From Paraburkholderia sediminicola (GTDB lineage Bacteria > Pseudomonadota > Gammaproteobacteria > Burkholderiales > Burkholderiaceae): a DNA stretch of 64,000 nucleotides. Below are positions 32,478-40,977 of the stretch, one piece after another. Position 1 is the stretch's first letter; the number at the start of each line of letters is the position of its first letter. A program made the position numbers and the translations under genes. A model generated the notes under the pieces. That model had not been told where the DNA came from, ran no database searches, and saw only the letters and a list, made by a program, of their open reading frames with translations. Location of the stretch: positions 1-64,000 of the forward strand of contig NZ_CADIKC010000022.1 of assembly GCF_902859805.1 (NCBI RefSeq). The letters are read 5' to 3'.

Positions 32478-34784
32478 CTAGCGAGGCACATAGCCCTCCG
32501 GTGTCGTGACCGCGTCTTTGAACACGCCGGCGTTGGCGGACACCACATAAATTGGCGTAGGCGACAGCTTGAGGTTCGCGACACCGTCGCGATACGGCAC
32601 GCTCGATGCGTTGCCCATCATGTCGAATACGGTCACTTCTCCCGACGTGCCGGGTGCGTCGACACGCAGACGGTAATCCGCGCTCTGGCTCGCGCTGAAA
32701 CCGGTTTTGGCATTCCAGGCGTCGTTGTCATGCGTCCACAACGCCGTAACGATCTTGCCGCCGCCGAGCCGGCGGAACGCGTATGCGTAGACGCCTTTTG
32801 GCAAAGCTTTGAGCGGTCCGAGCGTATCCGTTCCGTCGATGATCCGCGTCATCGCCGCCACCGCGAGCGCGGCAGGTTTAGGGCTGATGTGGGCGGCGCC
32901 GTAGGCGCCGGTCGGATGATCGAGTTCGAAGAAAACCCCATAGCCGGGCGCTGCGTCCGGCATGTCCGCGAGGTAGAACACGTAGGTCATGTCCGCACCT
33001 TCGCCGAGCAGGATGAGATGCGTGCGGGCCACGATCGCGGCTTGCGCATATAGCACGTTCGCGCCCGGATAGTTCTTGCCGTACGCCGCGCCGATGTCGT
33101 AGCTGATGCCGGTTTCGGTGACGAACAGCGGCGCGCCGGGTTTCAGGTATAGACGCAACTCGTGACGTAGCGCACGCATTGCGGCCGGCAGTGCGCCTGG
33201 CACGGTGCCCTGATTGGCTGAGTCGGCGACGCGCTCGGGTGGGTGCGATGGTGTCGTGCCAATGTCGTAATAGCCGTGGATGGTCATACCGTCCATATAG
33301 CGGCCGATCCCGAGCGGACCGAGACGGCGCATCTTCTCGACATTGACCTGAACCGAGGCGTACGTCACCCCCATTACCACGGCATGCGGGTCCGTCTGAT
33401 GAATGCCTTCCCAAACTGCCTTATACATTGCGACGAAATTCGCGTCGGTATCCCGCCACGGCAGGCCGCCGTCGGCGTCCGGCTCCCACGTCACCTGATA
33501 GTAGTTGTCGCGCTGATTGGGGAAGTAGGTCATCCGCGTACGGTTGGACTCGGCGCCGACTTTGGCCATGTAGTCCTTCATTTGCGCGAGCGAGGTCGGC
33601 GCATAGCTGTGCGTCTCCTTGCCGGTTGGACTAGCCCACTGAGGAATACCGTCGAGCTGGATCAGACGCATGATGTCGCCGCGCCGGAAGTAGGGCAGCA
33701 ACTGCTTGCTCGCAGGATCGAACGTACCTGCGTTTTTCGGCTCTTCCATATACCAGTTGCGATTGTCGTTGGCCCACGAAAGGCCGAGCGCGGTGTAAGC
33801 CGGCCGATAGCCGTCGCCGTCGCAGCAATGCTGTCCGGGCGCAAGGTAGGCGGTGCCTTGTCCGCCGAATCGATGCAGGTCTTCGTAGGGAAAGCGGACG
33901 GCCGGCAATGCAGCAGAGGTGTCGGGCAAGACGCCGAAGGTGGCGATGCCCTCGGGACGTGTGCCGCGCGATTCGAGTTGGCCATGTGCGCGTTCCAGCG
34001 AAGCGGACACGGCGAAGTAGCCGGCAACGGTCGAGGCGCAACTCAGCGTTGACAGCGTGGCGCCCGCCGCGACGGGGAAGCGGCCGCTGGCGCGCACGGC
34101 ATTCCAGCTGTCGCGGATCTGCCAGTTGAGCGTGTCGTTTTGCGCAGGTCGTGTCGTGAAGACGAGCGCGAAGGGTTTGTCCGCTGCGAACAGGCGCGTG
34201 CCGTCGCTCGGCGTGTCTGCTTCCAGCAGATCGCCGTTTGCCGCGGCGCGCACCTGCGAGGTGGGTGCGGCGCAACGCAGACCCTGCCCGGGTGGCGCCT
34301 TCAATGAAGTGGATACCGTGGCCGCAGATTCCTGTGTGGCGGCAGGCGCTGTGTCTTTTTTCGCCGAGGCAGAGGCCTCGGCCCTGGCCGCGGTGTTCGA
34401 ATCAGCCGCCGTGACCGCAACCGCGCAGCGCTTCTCCACCCCGGGCGCAGGATCGCCGAACACGCCGTTATTGCAATCGGCGGTGGTCGTGAACGTCTTG
34501 ATGACATGTTGCTCGACGGTGCCGTACAGCACGTCGCGCGTACCGCTGAACCGGCAGGTTCCATATTCCGCCGCGCATGCTGTCCACTTTCTGCCGTCAA
34601 CCGTCAGATCGGCATTGCTTGCGCTGTCAGGACCGGCTGAAGCCGCTGCCGCACTACACGAGGAGGCCATCATGGCCAGCAGGATAAATACGGCCGCTGA
34701 GGCGGCAACGCGCAGCACTAACCCGTGGGCGGCACAGGCGCCGAAGCGTGGTTGCAGCGCGCGATATTCACATACATCAGACAT
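32478..34784 (-). CDS. Secreted clan GH-A-like glycosidase with N-terminal Cys module (paralogue 2)
   Basis: A 768-residue exported protein. A long N-terminal signal/anchor runs to about residue 50 (VAASAAVFILLAMMASSC; lipobox imperfect). A Cys-containing module follows at about 60-125 (WTACAAEYGTCRFSGTRDVLYG, CNNGVFGDP, KRC), of a type I associate with secreted carbohydrate-active enzymes. After an Ala/Thr linker comes the same beta-plus-barrel architecture as paralogue 1. TWEPDADGG aligns with TWEPNQFW, and FVTETGISYDIG with FSTEAGISYDLG, keeping both candidate Glu residues but changing Asn to Asp after the first. A GGGGA ribosome site precedes the ATG. Probably outer-membrane or extracellular. 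Confidence 0.7.
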   Translation of the reverse strand: MSDVCEYRALQPRFGACAAHGLVLRVAASAAVFILLAMMASSCSAAAASAGPDSASNADLTVDGRKWTACAAEYGTCRFSGTRDVLYGTVEQHVIKTFTTTADCNNGVFGDPAPGVEKRCAVAVTAADSNTAARAEASASAKKDTAPAATQESAATVSTSLKAPPGQGLRCAAPTSQVRAAANGDLLEADTPSDGTRLFAADKPFALVFTTRPAQNDTLNWQIRDSWNAVRASGRFPVAAGATLSTLSCASTVAGYFAVSASLERAHGQLESRGTRPEGIATFGVLPDTSAALPAVRFPYEDLHRFGGQGTAYLAPGQHCCDGDGYRPAYTALGLSWANDNRNWYMEEPKNAGTFDPASKQLLPYFRRGDIMRLIQLDGIPQWASPTGKETHSYAPTSLAQMKDYMAKVGAESNRTRMTYFPNQRDNYYQVTWEPDADGGLPWRDTDANFVAMYKAVWEGIHQTDPHAVVMGVTYASVQVNVEKMRRLGPLGIGRYMDGMTIHGYYDIGTTPSHPPERVADSANQGTVPGALPAAMRALRHELRLYLKPGAPLFVTETGISYDIGAAYGKNYPGANVLYAQAAIVARTHLILLGEGADMTYVFYLADMPDAAPGYGVFFELDHPTGAYGAAHISPKPAALAVAAMTRIIDGTDTLGPLKALPKGVYAYAFRRLGGGKIVTALWTHDNDAWNAKTGFSASQSADYRLRVDAPGTSGEVTVFDMMGNASSVPYRDGVANLKLSPTPIYVVSANAGVFKDAVTTPEGYVPR

Positions 34785-35593
34785 GTGTTCCCCGTGTCGT
34801 TCGACGCATAGGTTCCGGCCTGTTCCAACGATAAGGCGTCATCGGATTGCTAGTTGACCAGGCCAGACCCGCCTCAGGCTACCTCGTGTCGCAATGTGTT
34901 GCGGAAACCGCATAGGCTATTTCCGCAATTCGATGGCGGAAACATACCGGCTCTGATCAGACAGAATGCGCCATTGGCCCGTCTATTGCCGGACCGGCTA
35001 AAGCTGTCTAATTGCTGTGTTTCACGTTTGAAACATTAATCGTCTTGTTTATATTCTCCAGATCCAATAACAACAAATTAAATAATTTTGTCTCGCGAAA
35101 ATTGTTTATATTGAACACTGCTTTATATGTCCCTGCCGACCAAATATTTCGTCAGAAGAAAGCCCCGCGGGCATCCGGTAAGAACAGCGACTGGTGCAAA
35201 CAAGGGGGCTGCTCTCATTCTGGCGATGTGACGGAAATAAGTCACTTCAAATCTGCAGAATGCCGGGCAGATCAGATTGCAACTCAAGCATTTCGAGCTG
35301 CGATTGTATGTGTGCCAGCGCACAAAAAATCACATTAATTTCGAATTAAGATTCGCAGAATGTAAATTCATTCATATGCAGAATCGGCATTTAATTCATT
35401 GAAAAATAGTAGCAGAGCATTTGTTCCGAAAATCACTGGTTGGCCACCATATCGAAACGCCAACATGTCTGCACTTTCGGTCATGGCGGCTAAATGCTTG
35501 ATTGCGGATGGCTATGATGCACTGCACAGAGCATTCCTCTGTGTAGGCGTTCAAGGTTGAAAAGTAGATCCGTTTTCTGTTGAGAGGATGACT
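34785..35593. other. AT-rich divergent region upstream of the EPS operon
   Basis: About 810 bp without a supported gene, markedly AT-rich from 35010 to 35420 compared with the GC-rich neighbours. It contains the dyad at 35018-35035, two copies of TTGTTTATATT (35045 and 35102, 57 bp apart) and three GCAGAAT strings. It must hold the promoters of the leftward glycosidase gene and of the regulator at 35594. Confidence 0.6.
35018..35035. promoter_or_regulatory. Dyad TGTTTCA-N4-TGAAACA
   Basis: Seven-base perfect arms with a four-base spacer CGTT at the left end of the AT-rich region. A good candidate operator for divergent control of the EPS locus and the secreted glycosidase; the protein is unknown. 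Confidence 0.5.
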
Positions 35594-36580
35594 ATGACCT
35601 GCGCGAGTCTCGAGTCTGCCATGTTGCGCTGGGTGCACGCACCGAACAAAGGTATGCGTCGCATCGCAATCCTGATGTTCAACGACTGCTCGCTGCAGGG
35701 CGCGGGCGTGGTTGCCGAAGTGTTTCAGGCTGCTAACGAACTGGCATCGTCCGGATCCGGTGGCTGGTTGTATGACGTTTCCTTCCTGTCGGCCGACGGC
35801 GGTATGGTGACCTCGTCATCGGCACTGCGGGTCTGGACCGACGGGCTCGACGCGCGCCATTACGGCGGCTTCGACGCGTTGTATGTAGCCGGTGGAAAAG
35901 GCGCATTCGCCGCGGCCGGCGACGAACGGCTGATCGCCTGGTTACGGCGTGTGCGCCGCAACACAGGCATGATCCGGCCGATCGCGGAAGGACGCGCATT
36001 GATCGAAGCGGCCTATGTGCCGGACAGCAAGGAAAGCGGCGAATTTCACCAGCCGCAGTCGATGTCATCGCGCCAGACCGAGCAGAACGGCGACGCGGGT
36101 GACCGGCTTGAATCGATGAGAAGCGCGCTCGCCATGATCAAGCGCGATCTCGGCGGCGCGACCGCTCGCACAGTGGCCGAGCGCCTGCTTGCCGATTCGT
36201 GTTCGAACCTCGCACCGCTGCTTGGTGAAGACGGCGGCTTGAGCCCCGGCGACAAAGTGCGCGCGGCGGCCCGCTGGCTGCAAGAGAATTGCCAGCAATC
36301 GATTTCGATTGCCGATGCGGCTCAGTTCGCCGCGATGAGCGAGCGCAACTTCCTGCGTCGCTTCAAGATGGAAATGGGTATCACGCCCTCGAGTTTCCTG
36401 TTGCATGAGCGCCTCGCGGTGACCTGCAGCCTGCTGACCGAGTCGGAATTGCCGGTGGACAAGATCGCCCGGCGCACCGGCATGGGTAACGGTGACCGCC
36501 TCGCGAAGGTCTTCCGTAAGCGGATGAGGATTTCCCCCACTGAGTTCCGGATTCAAAGCCGCCGCATGGTCGGCGGATAG
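35594..36580 (+). CDS. AraC-family regulator with DJ-1/PfpI-like N-terminal domain
   Basis: A 328-residue regulator. Residues about 20-135 form a GATase1/PfpI-like domain (RRIAILMFNDCSLQGAGVVAEVFQAAN, YVAGGKGAFAA) without the nucleophilic Cys elbow, as in GlxA-type regulators. A spacer follows (about 140-215), then the AraC helix-turn-helix pair at about 225-325 (ISIADAAQFAAMSERNFLRRFKMEMGITPSSFLLHERL, VDKIARRTGMGNGDRLAKVFRKRMRISPTEF). ATG 35594 is preferred over 35588 because GAGAGG lies six bases before it. As first gene upstream of manC it is the best candidate for pathway control. Confidence 0.88.
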   Translation: MTCASLESAMLRWVHAPNKGMRRIAILMFNDCSLQGAGVVAEVFQAANELASSGSGGWLYDVSFLSADGGMVTSSSALRVWTDGLDARHYGGFDALYVAGGKGAFAAAGDERLIAWLRRVRRNTGMIRPIAEGRALIEAAYVPDSKESGEFHQPQSMSSRQTEQNGDAGDRLESMRSALAMIKRDLGGATARTVAERLLADSCSNLAPLLGEDGGLSPGDKVRAAARWLQENCQQSISIADAAQFAAMSERNFLRRFKMEMGITPSSFLLHERLAVTCSLLTESELPVDKIARRTGMGNGDRLAKVFRKRMRISPTEFRIQSRRMVGG

Positions 36581-36682
36581 CGCGCGCCGCGAACCGCGCT
36601 GAGCGCGCCCAGCACGTAGTCGTCTCGTACCATGCTTCGGTAAGTATTTCCTTGATCTCAAAGAATTATAAGGAATCCGAAT

Positions 36683-38272
36683 ATGTTGACTAAGGGAGTT
36701 GTGAGCGCTGCGTCGGCGAACCCGGACGGCGCCAGTGCCGGGACTGCCGGTGCGCATTGCGCGCGCATCGTCCCGGTCATTCTTGCCGGCGGCTCGGGCA
36801 CGCGGCTGTGGCCGGTGTCGCGCGAAAACTATCCGAAGCAGCTGATCGACGTGGTCGGCTCCGACTCGCTGTTGCAGGCGACTGCGCGGCGTATGGACGG
36901 TTTTCCCGCCGGCTGGAACGTGGACGTGTCGCCGATCATCGTGTGCGGCGAAGAACACCGGTTTGTGATCTCCGAGCAGCTTCTGGAAAACGGTGTGAAT
37001 GCGCGTCTGATCGTCGAGCCTGCGCGGCGCGATACGGCGCCGGCATTGACGCTCGCGGCCTCACTCGCGTGCGCGGACGGCGACGACCCAATTCTCATCG
37101 TGATGCCGGCCGACCATTCGATTGCAGATGTGCCGGCTTTGCAAGGCGCGCTGGAACGTGCGGCCAGGTATGCGGAACGCGGCCTGATCGCCACGCTGGG
37201 TGTGCCGCCCACGCGCCCCGATACGGGCTTCGGCTACATCCGCATCGGCGCGGAATTGCCCGATGCGGGTTATGTAATCGACGGCTTCGTCGAGAAGCCC
37301 GCCGAGGAAATTGCCGCGCAGTACGTCGCCGCGGGCACGTATTGGTGGAACGCCGGCATCTTTGTCGTGCGCGCACGTGTGTGGCTCGACACGCTGCAAC
37401 GCCTGCAGCCTGAAATGCACGCAGCCTGCGAACGCGCATTCGCGAACGGCCGCACCGAAGGCGCGTATTTCCGTCCGCTGGTGGACGCTTTCCTGAGTTC
37501 GCCCGCTGACTCGATCGACTATGCCGTGATGGAGCGCCTCACTGACGTGGGCGAAGCGAGCGACGCGAACGCCACGGCCGAAGCGGCTGCTACCCACACC
37601 ACTAACCCGCAAGACTCCGCTGCGAATCCGTCCGGCGTCGTTGTGCGGCTCGATGCGGGCTGGTCGGATCTCGGCTCCTGGGACGCCGTCTGGGCCGCGA
37701 TGGAAAAGGACGCCAACGGCAACGCCGGGCGCGGCCGCGTGACGTTCGAAGGCGCGGTGTCGAGCTATGCGCATTCCGAAGGCCGGCTCGTCGCCTGTGT
37801 GGGCACCACCAATGTGGTGGTCGTCGAAACGGCCGACGCCGTGCTGGTAGTCGACCGTTCGCATGTGCAGGACGTCAAGGGCCTGGTGTCGCGCATCAAG
37901 GCGCAACACGCACCCGAGGCCGATGCGCATCGCAAGGTGCGGCGCCCGTGGGGTTTCTACGATTCCATCGACCACGGCGAACGCTTCCAGGTGAAGCGCA
38001 TCGTCGTCACGCCGGGCGCAAAGCTTTCGCTGCAACTGCATCACCACCGTGCCGAGCACTGGGTTGTCGTGCGCGGTACGGCGCTCGTCACGCGCGGCGA
38101 AGAGCAGTTCCTGCTGAGCGAAAACGAGTCGACCTACATTCCGCTCGGCACGCGTCACCGGCTCGAAAACCCGGGGAAAGTACCGCTCGAAATCATTGAA
38201 ATCCAGTCAGGCACCTATCTCGGTGAAGACGACATTGTGAGGTTCAACGACAACTACGGCCGCTGCTCCTAA
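36683..38272 (+). CDS. manC: Mannose-1-phosphate guanylyltransferase / mannose-6-phosphate isomerase
   Basis: A 529-residue bifunctional enzyme supplying GDP-mannose. The nucleotidyltransferase domain starts at about residue 27 (VILAGGSGTRLWPVSRENYPKQ) with GFVEKP at about 198. The C-terminal cupin is the isomerase part: RPWGFYDSIDHGERFQVKRI, then PGAKLSLQLHHHRAEHWVVVRG. A 25-30-residue Ala/Thr/Asn-rich insertion near residue 292 (EASDANATAEAAATHTTNPQ) interrupts the first domain and is not usual. A phosphomannomutase is not in the window. First biosynthetic gene of the EPS operon; corresponds by role to bceA of cepacian clusters. Confidence 0.95.
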   Translation: MLTKGVVSAASANPDGASAGTAGAHCARIVPVILAGGSGTRLWPVSRENYPKQLIDVVGSDSLLQATARRMDGFPAGWNVDVSPIIVCGEEHRFVISEQLLENGVNARLIVEPARRDTAPALTLAASLACADGDDPILIVMPADHSIADVPALQGALERAARYAERGLIATLGVPPTRPDTGFGYIRIGAELPDAGYVIDGFVEKPAEEIAAQYVAAGTYWWNAGIFVVRARVWLDTLQRLQPEMHAACERAFANGRTEGAYFRPLVDAFLSSPADSIDYAVMERLTDVGEASDANATAEAAATHTTNPQDSAANPSGVVVRLDAGWSDLGSWDAVWAAMEKDANGNAGRGRVTFEGAVSSYAHSEGRLVACVGTTNVVVVETADAVLVVDRSHVQDVKGLVSRIKAQHAPEADAHRKVRRPWGFYDSIDHGERFQVKRIVVTPGAKLSLQLHHHRAEHWVVVRGTALVTRGEEQFLLSENESTYIPLGTRHRLENPGKVPLEIIEIQSGTYLGEDDIVRFNDNYGRCS

Positions 38273-38329
38273 CAGCGCCCCCGGAATCATGTGCGGAAAA
38301 GAACGAACGGCAAGAACGAGGTAAGCAAA

Positions 38330-39715
38330 ATGCGCAAGTTTCAGGATTTGCTCGCGCGAGTTTTCGATGTCGCGTTGGTGCTAGTGGGTGCGGCGGTGGC
38401 GTCGCAGATCCGCTTTGATTACCTCGCTCAATCCGGCTTCTATTGGGCGCTGGTGATGTTCTCCGCCGCCTTTGCGCTGGCCATCTTTCCAGCGTTCGGC
38501 GTGTATGAATCATGGCGCGGCCGCTCCAAGCTCTCGCTGGCCGGCCAGGTGTCGCTCGCGTGGTTGATTGTGCAGGGCAGTGCGCTGGTGCTGATGTATT
38601 CGCTGCACCGCATCGACTTCGTCTCGCGGCTGTGGTTCTCCTACTGGACTGCGGTGACGGGCGGCCTGCTGATCGCTTACCGGCTGATCACGCATGCGGT
38701 GCTGGCGCGTGCGCGCACTGCCGGTCTGAATCTGCATCAGGTCGCGATCGTCGGCAGCGGCTCGCAGTGCGACGCAATCATCCGCAGGATCGATTCGGCA
38801 CCCGGCACAGGCTTTCGCGCGACGGCCGTCTACAACACGCGTCCTGACGTGTCTGCGGTGACGAGCACGCGAGTGCCTGTCTGCGCGACAGTGGATGCGC
38901 TTGCCGACTACATTCGCACCAACGATGTGCACGAGTTGTGGCTCATGTTGTCGCTCGCGGAAGAACCTCTGATCTGCAAACTGATCAGCGAGTTTCGCGA
39001 CGATCTGGTGAACATCCGCTTCATGCCGGACGTACGCAGCATTGCGTTGTTCGATGGCAGCGGCGTGATCGATCTGCTCGGCGTGCCGGCCATCAACCTC
39101 GTCGCCTCGCCGCTATCGGCCAGTTCCATGCTGAAGAAGGAAATCTTCGACCGTCTGTTTGCCGCTACGGCATTGATCGGCCTCATGCCAATCCTGCTCG
39201 CCATTGCGATTGCGGTGAAGCTCTCGTCGCGCGGCCCGGTTCTCTTCAAGCAGAAGCGTAAAGGCGCCGACGGCCGCGTCTTCACGATCTACAAATTCCG
39301 CTCGATGCGACTGCATCACGAGCCGAAAGGCACGCTCAAACAGGCCACGCGCGACGATCCGCGCGTCACGCGTGTCGGCGCATTTCTACGCCGCACGAGC
39401 CTCGACGAACTGCCGCAATTCTTCAACGTGTTGCGTGGCGATATGTCGGTCGTCGGACCGCGTCCCCATGCACTCGAGCACGACGACCTCTATCAGAAAG
39501 TGGTCGCCGGCTACATCAATCGCTATCGGATCAAGCCGGGCATTACAGGCTGGGCGCAGATCAACGGCTTTCGTGGCGAAACCGACCGCATCGAGAAGAT
39601 GGAGCGTCGCGTCGAACATGACCTGTACTACCTGGGGCATTGGTCGTTCGCACTCGATATGCGGATTATCGGCGCGACGATTGTTGCCGGACTGGCGCAT
39701 CGAAACGCTTACTAA
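38330..39715 (+). CDS. Undecaprenyl-phosphate hexose-1-phosphate transferase (WcaJ/BceB-like)
   Basis: A 461-residue membrane enzyme that starts the repeat unit by moving a sugar phosphate, probably glucose-1-phosphate, to undecaprenyl phosphate. Four or five N-terminal helices (about 10-125) and a CoA-binding-like domain precede the catalytic C-terminus. There KEIFDRLFAATALIGLMP enters the membrane hairpin, followed by KFRSMR, RRTSLDELPQ, VVGPRPH and GITGWAQINGFRG. ATG 38330 has GAGGTAAG before it. The sugar choice (glucose against galactose) cannot be read. Confidence 0.93.
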   Translation: MRKFQDLLARVFDVALVLVGAAVASQIRFDYLAQSGFYWALVMFSAAFALAIFPAFGVYESWRGRSKLSLAGQVSLAWLIVQGSALVLMYSLHRIDFVSRLWFSYWTAVTGGLLIAYRLITHAVLARARTAGLNLHQVAIVGSGSQCDAIIRRIDSAPGTGFRATAVYNTRPDVSAVTSTRVPVCATVDALADYIRTNDVHELWLMLSLAEEPLICKLISEFRDDLVNIRFMPDVRSIALFDGSGVIDLLGVPAINLVASPLSASSMLKKEIFDRLFAATALIGLMPILLAIAIAVKLSSRGPVLFKQKRKGADGRVFTIYKFRSMRLHHEPKGTLKQATRDDPRVTRVGAFLRRTSLDELPQFFNVLRGDMSVVGPRPHALEHDDLYQKVVAGYINRYRIKPGITGWAQINGFRGETDRIEKMERRVEHDLYYLGHWSFALDMRIIGATIVAGLAHRNAY

Positions 39716-39788
39716 GTACTAAGTAGTTAACAAGCACGCTGGGCTCTACCTCCCCCGAGGACAGTCCCTGGCGCAAGGAGGAAACACC

Positions 39789-40928
39789 ATGAGCTCGCTT
39801 GGTATACGCACGGGAAGTCTCGTGATTTTCACAGTTGCAACACTGCTTGCCGGATGCGGAATCGTACCGGGTCAACGGATGGTTACCCCAGCCGCGGTTC
39901 AGGACACGGGTGGGGACTACAGCACGGAAGCATCGCAGCAACAGCAGATTCCGATTACCGATATCAACCTCGCGCTGCTGCGCAAGATGAACGCGACGCA
40001 AACGGCCGCGACGCTGCCGCCGCAGACGACTGCGCTGTTCGGCAAACCGACCGCTTACAAGGTCGGCCCTGGCGACGTGCTGCAGATCGTCGTGTGGGAT
40101 CACCCGGAACTCGCCGCGGCGCTAGGGCAGCCCGCGCAGAACGCGAAGACGACGGATGCCGCGCCCGGTTTTCTGATCGACGAAAACGGCGACGTGCAGT
40201 TTCCGTATGCAGGCACGGTGCACGTGGCCGGCAAAGACGTCGGGACGATCCAGAGAGAGCTGCACAAGCGTCTGAGCAACGTGTATCAGAAGCCTGAAGT
40301 GACGGTGCGGGTGGCCTCGTTCCGGAACGCGCAGGTTTATGTGGACGGTGAAGTACGCACCCCAGGCGCGCAGTCGGTCACCGACATTCCGTTGTCGTTG
40401 ACGAGCGTGATCAATCAGGGCGGCGGCTTCAGCCCGAATGCGGATCGCAGCCGCGTTGAGCTAATCCGCAACGGTGTGACGTATCCGCTCAACGTAGACG
40501 ATCTGATCAAGCGCGGCCGCAATCCGTCGGAGATCTATCTGCAAGCGGGCGACATCGTACGGGTGGCTTCGCGCGAAGACAGCGGCGTGTATGTGATGGG
40601 CGAGGTCAACAAGCCGGCAACGATCCTGCCGATGCGTAACGGCTCGCTGACGCTTTCGCAGGCTATTTCCGATAGCGGCAGCTTCGACTCGAACACGGCG
40701 GCGGCCAGGCAGTTGTTCGTGATCCGCAATTCGACCAGCGAATCGCCGCAGGTCTACCACCTCGATGCGACCTCGCCGGTGTCGATGATTCTCGCCAATC
40801 AGTTCGAGCTTCAACCGAAGGACGTCGTGTATGTCGGCCAAGGCGGCCTGGTCCGCTTCAACCGTGTACTGAACCTGCTGCTGCCGGCGATCAATGCGGC
40901 TGTAACGGGCGCCGTTCTTGCGAAATAA
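39789..40928 (+). CDS. wza: Outer-membrane polysaccharide export lipoprotein (Wza-like)
   Basis: A 379-residue lipoprotein with signal ending LLAGC (Cys23). The poly-export domain starts near YKVGPGDVLQIVVWDHPE (about 85-102), with PYAGTVHVAGKDVGTIQRELHKRL, and two SLBB domains follow (VYVDGEVRTPGAQSV; VYVMGEVNKPATILPM). The C-terminal LVRFNRVLNLLLPAINAAV is the amphipathic helix that lines the outer-membrane pore in Wza. AAGGAGG precedes the start. Together with the adjacent Wzc it forms the export channel. Confidence 0.96.
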   Translation: MSSLGIRTGSLVIFTVATLLAGCGIVPGQRMVTPAAVQDTGGDYSTEASQQQQIPITDINLALLRKMNATQTAATLPPQTTALFGKPTAYKVGPGDVLQIVVWDHPELAAALGQPAQNAKTTDAAPGFLIDENGDVQFPYAGTVHVAGKDVGTIQRELHKRLSNVYQKPEVTVRVASFRNAQVYVDGEVRTPGAQSVTDIPLSLTSVINQGGGFSPNADRSRVELIRNGVTYPLNVDDLIKRGRNPSEIYLQAGDIVRVASREDSGVYVMGEVNKPATILPMRNGSLTLSQAISDSGSFDSNTAAARQLFVIRNSTSESPQVYHLDATSPVSMILANQFELQPKDVVYVGQGGLVRFNRVLNLLLPAINAAVTGAVLAK

Positions 40929-40977
40929 CAACCGTGCAACGTGACCATGAACCGCCGGGCTTTGTTGGGTGAACAAA

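Noticed and set aside
34785..35593. Sigma-54 promoter ahead of the EPS locus
   Set aside because: Candidate GG...GC pairs (for example near 35480) have the wrong spacing; no TGGCAC-N5-TTGC match was found.
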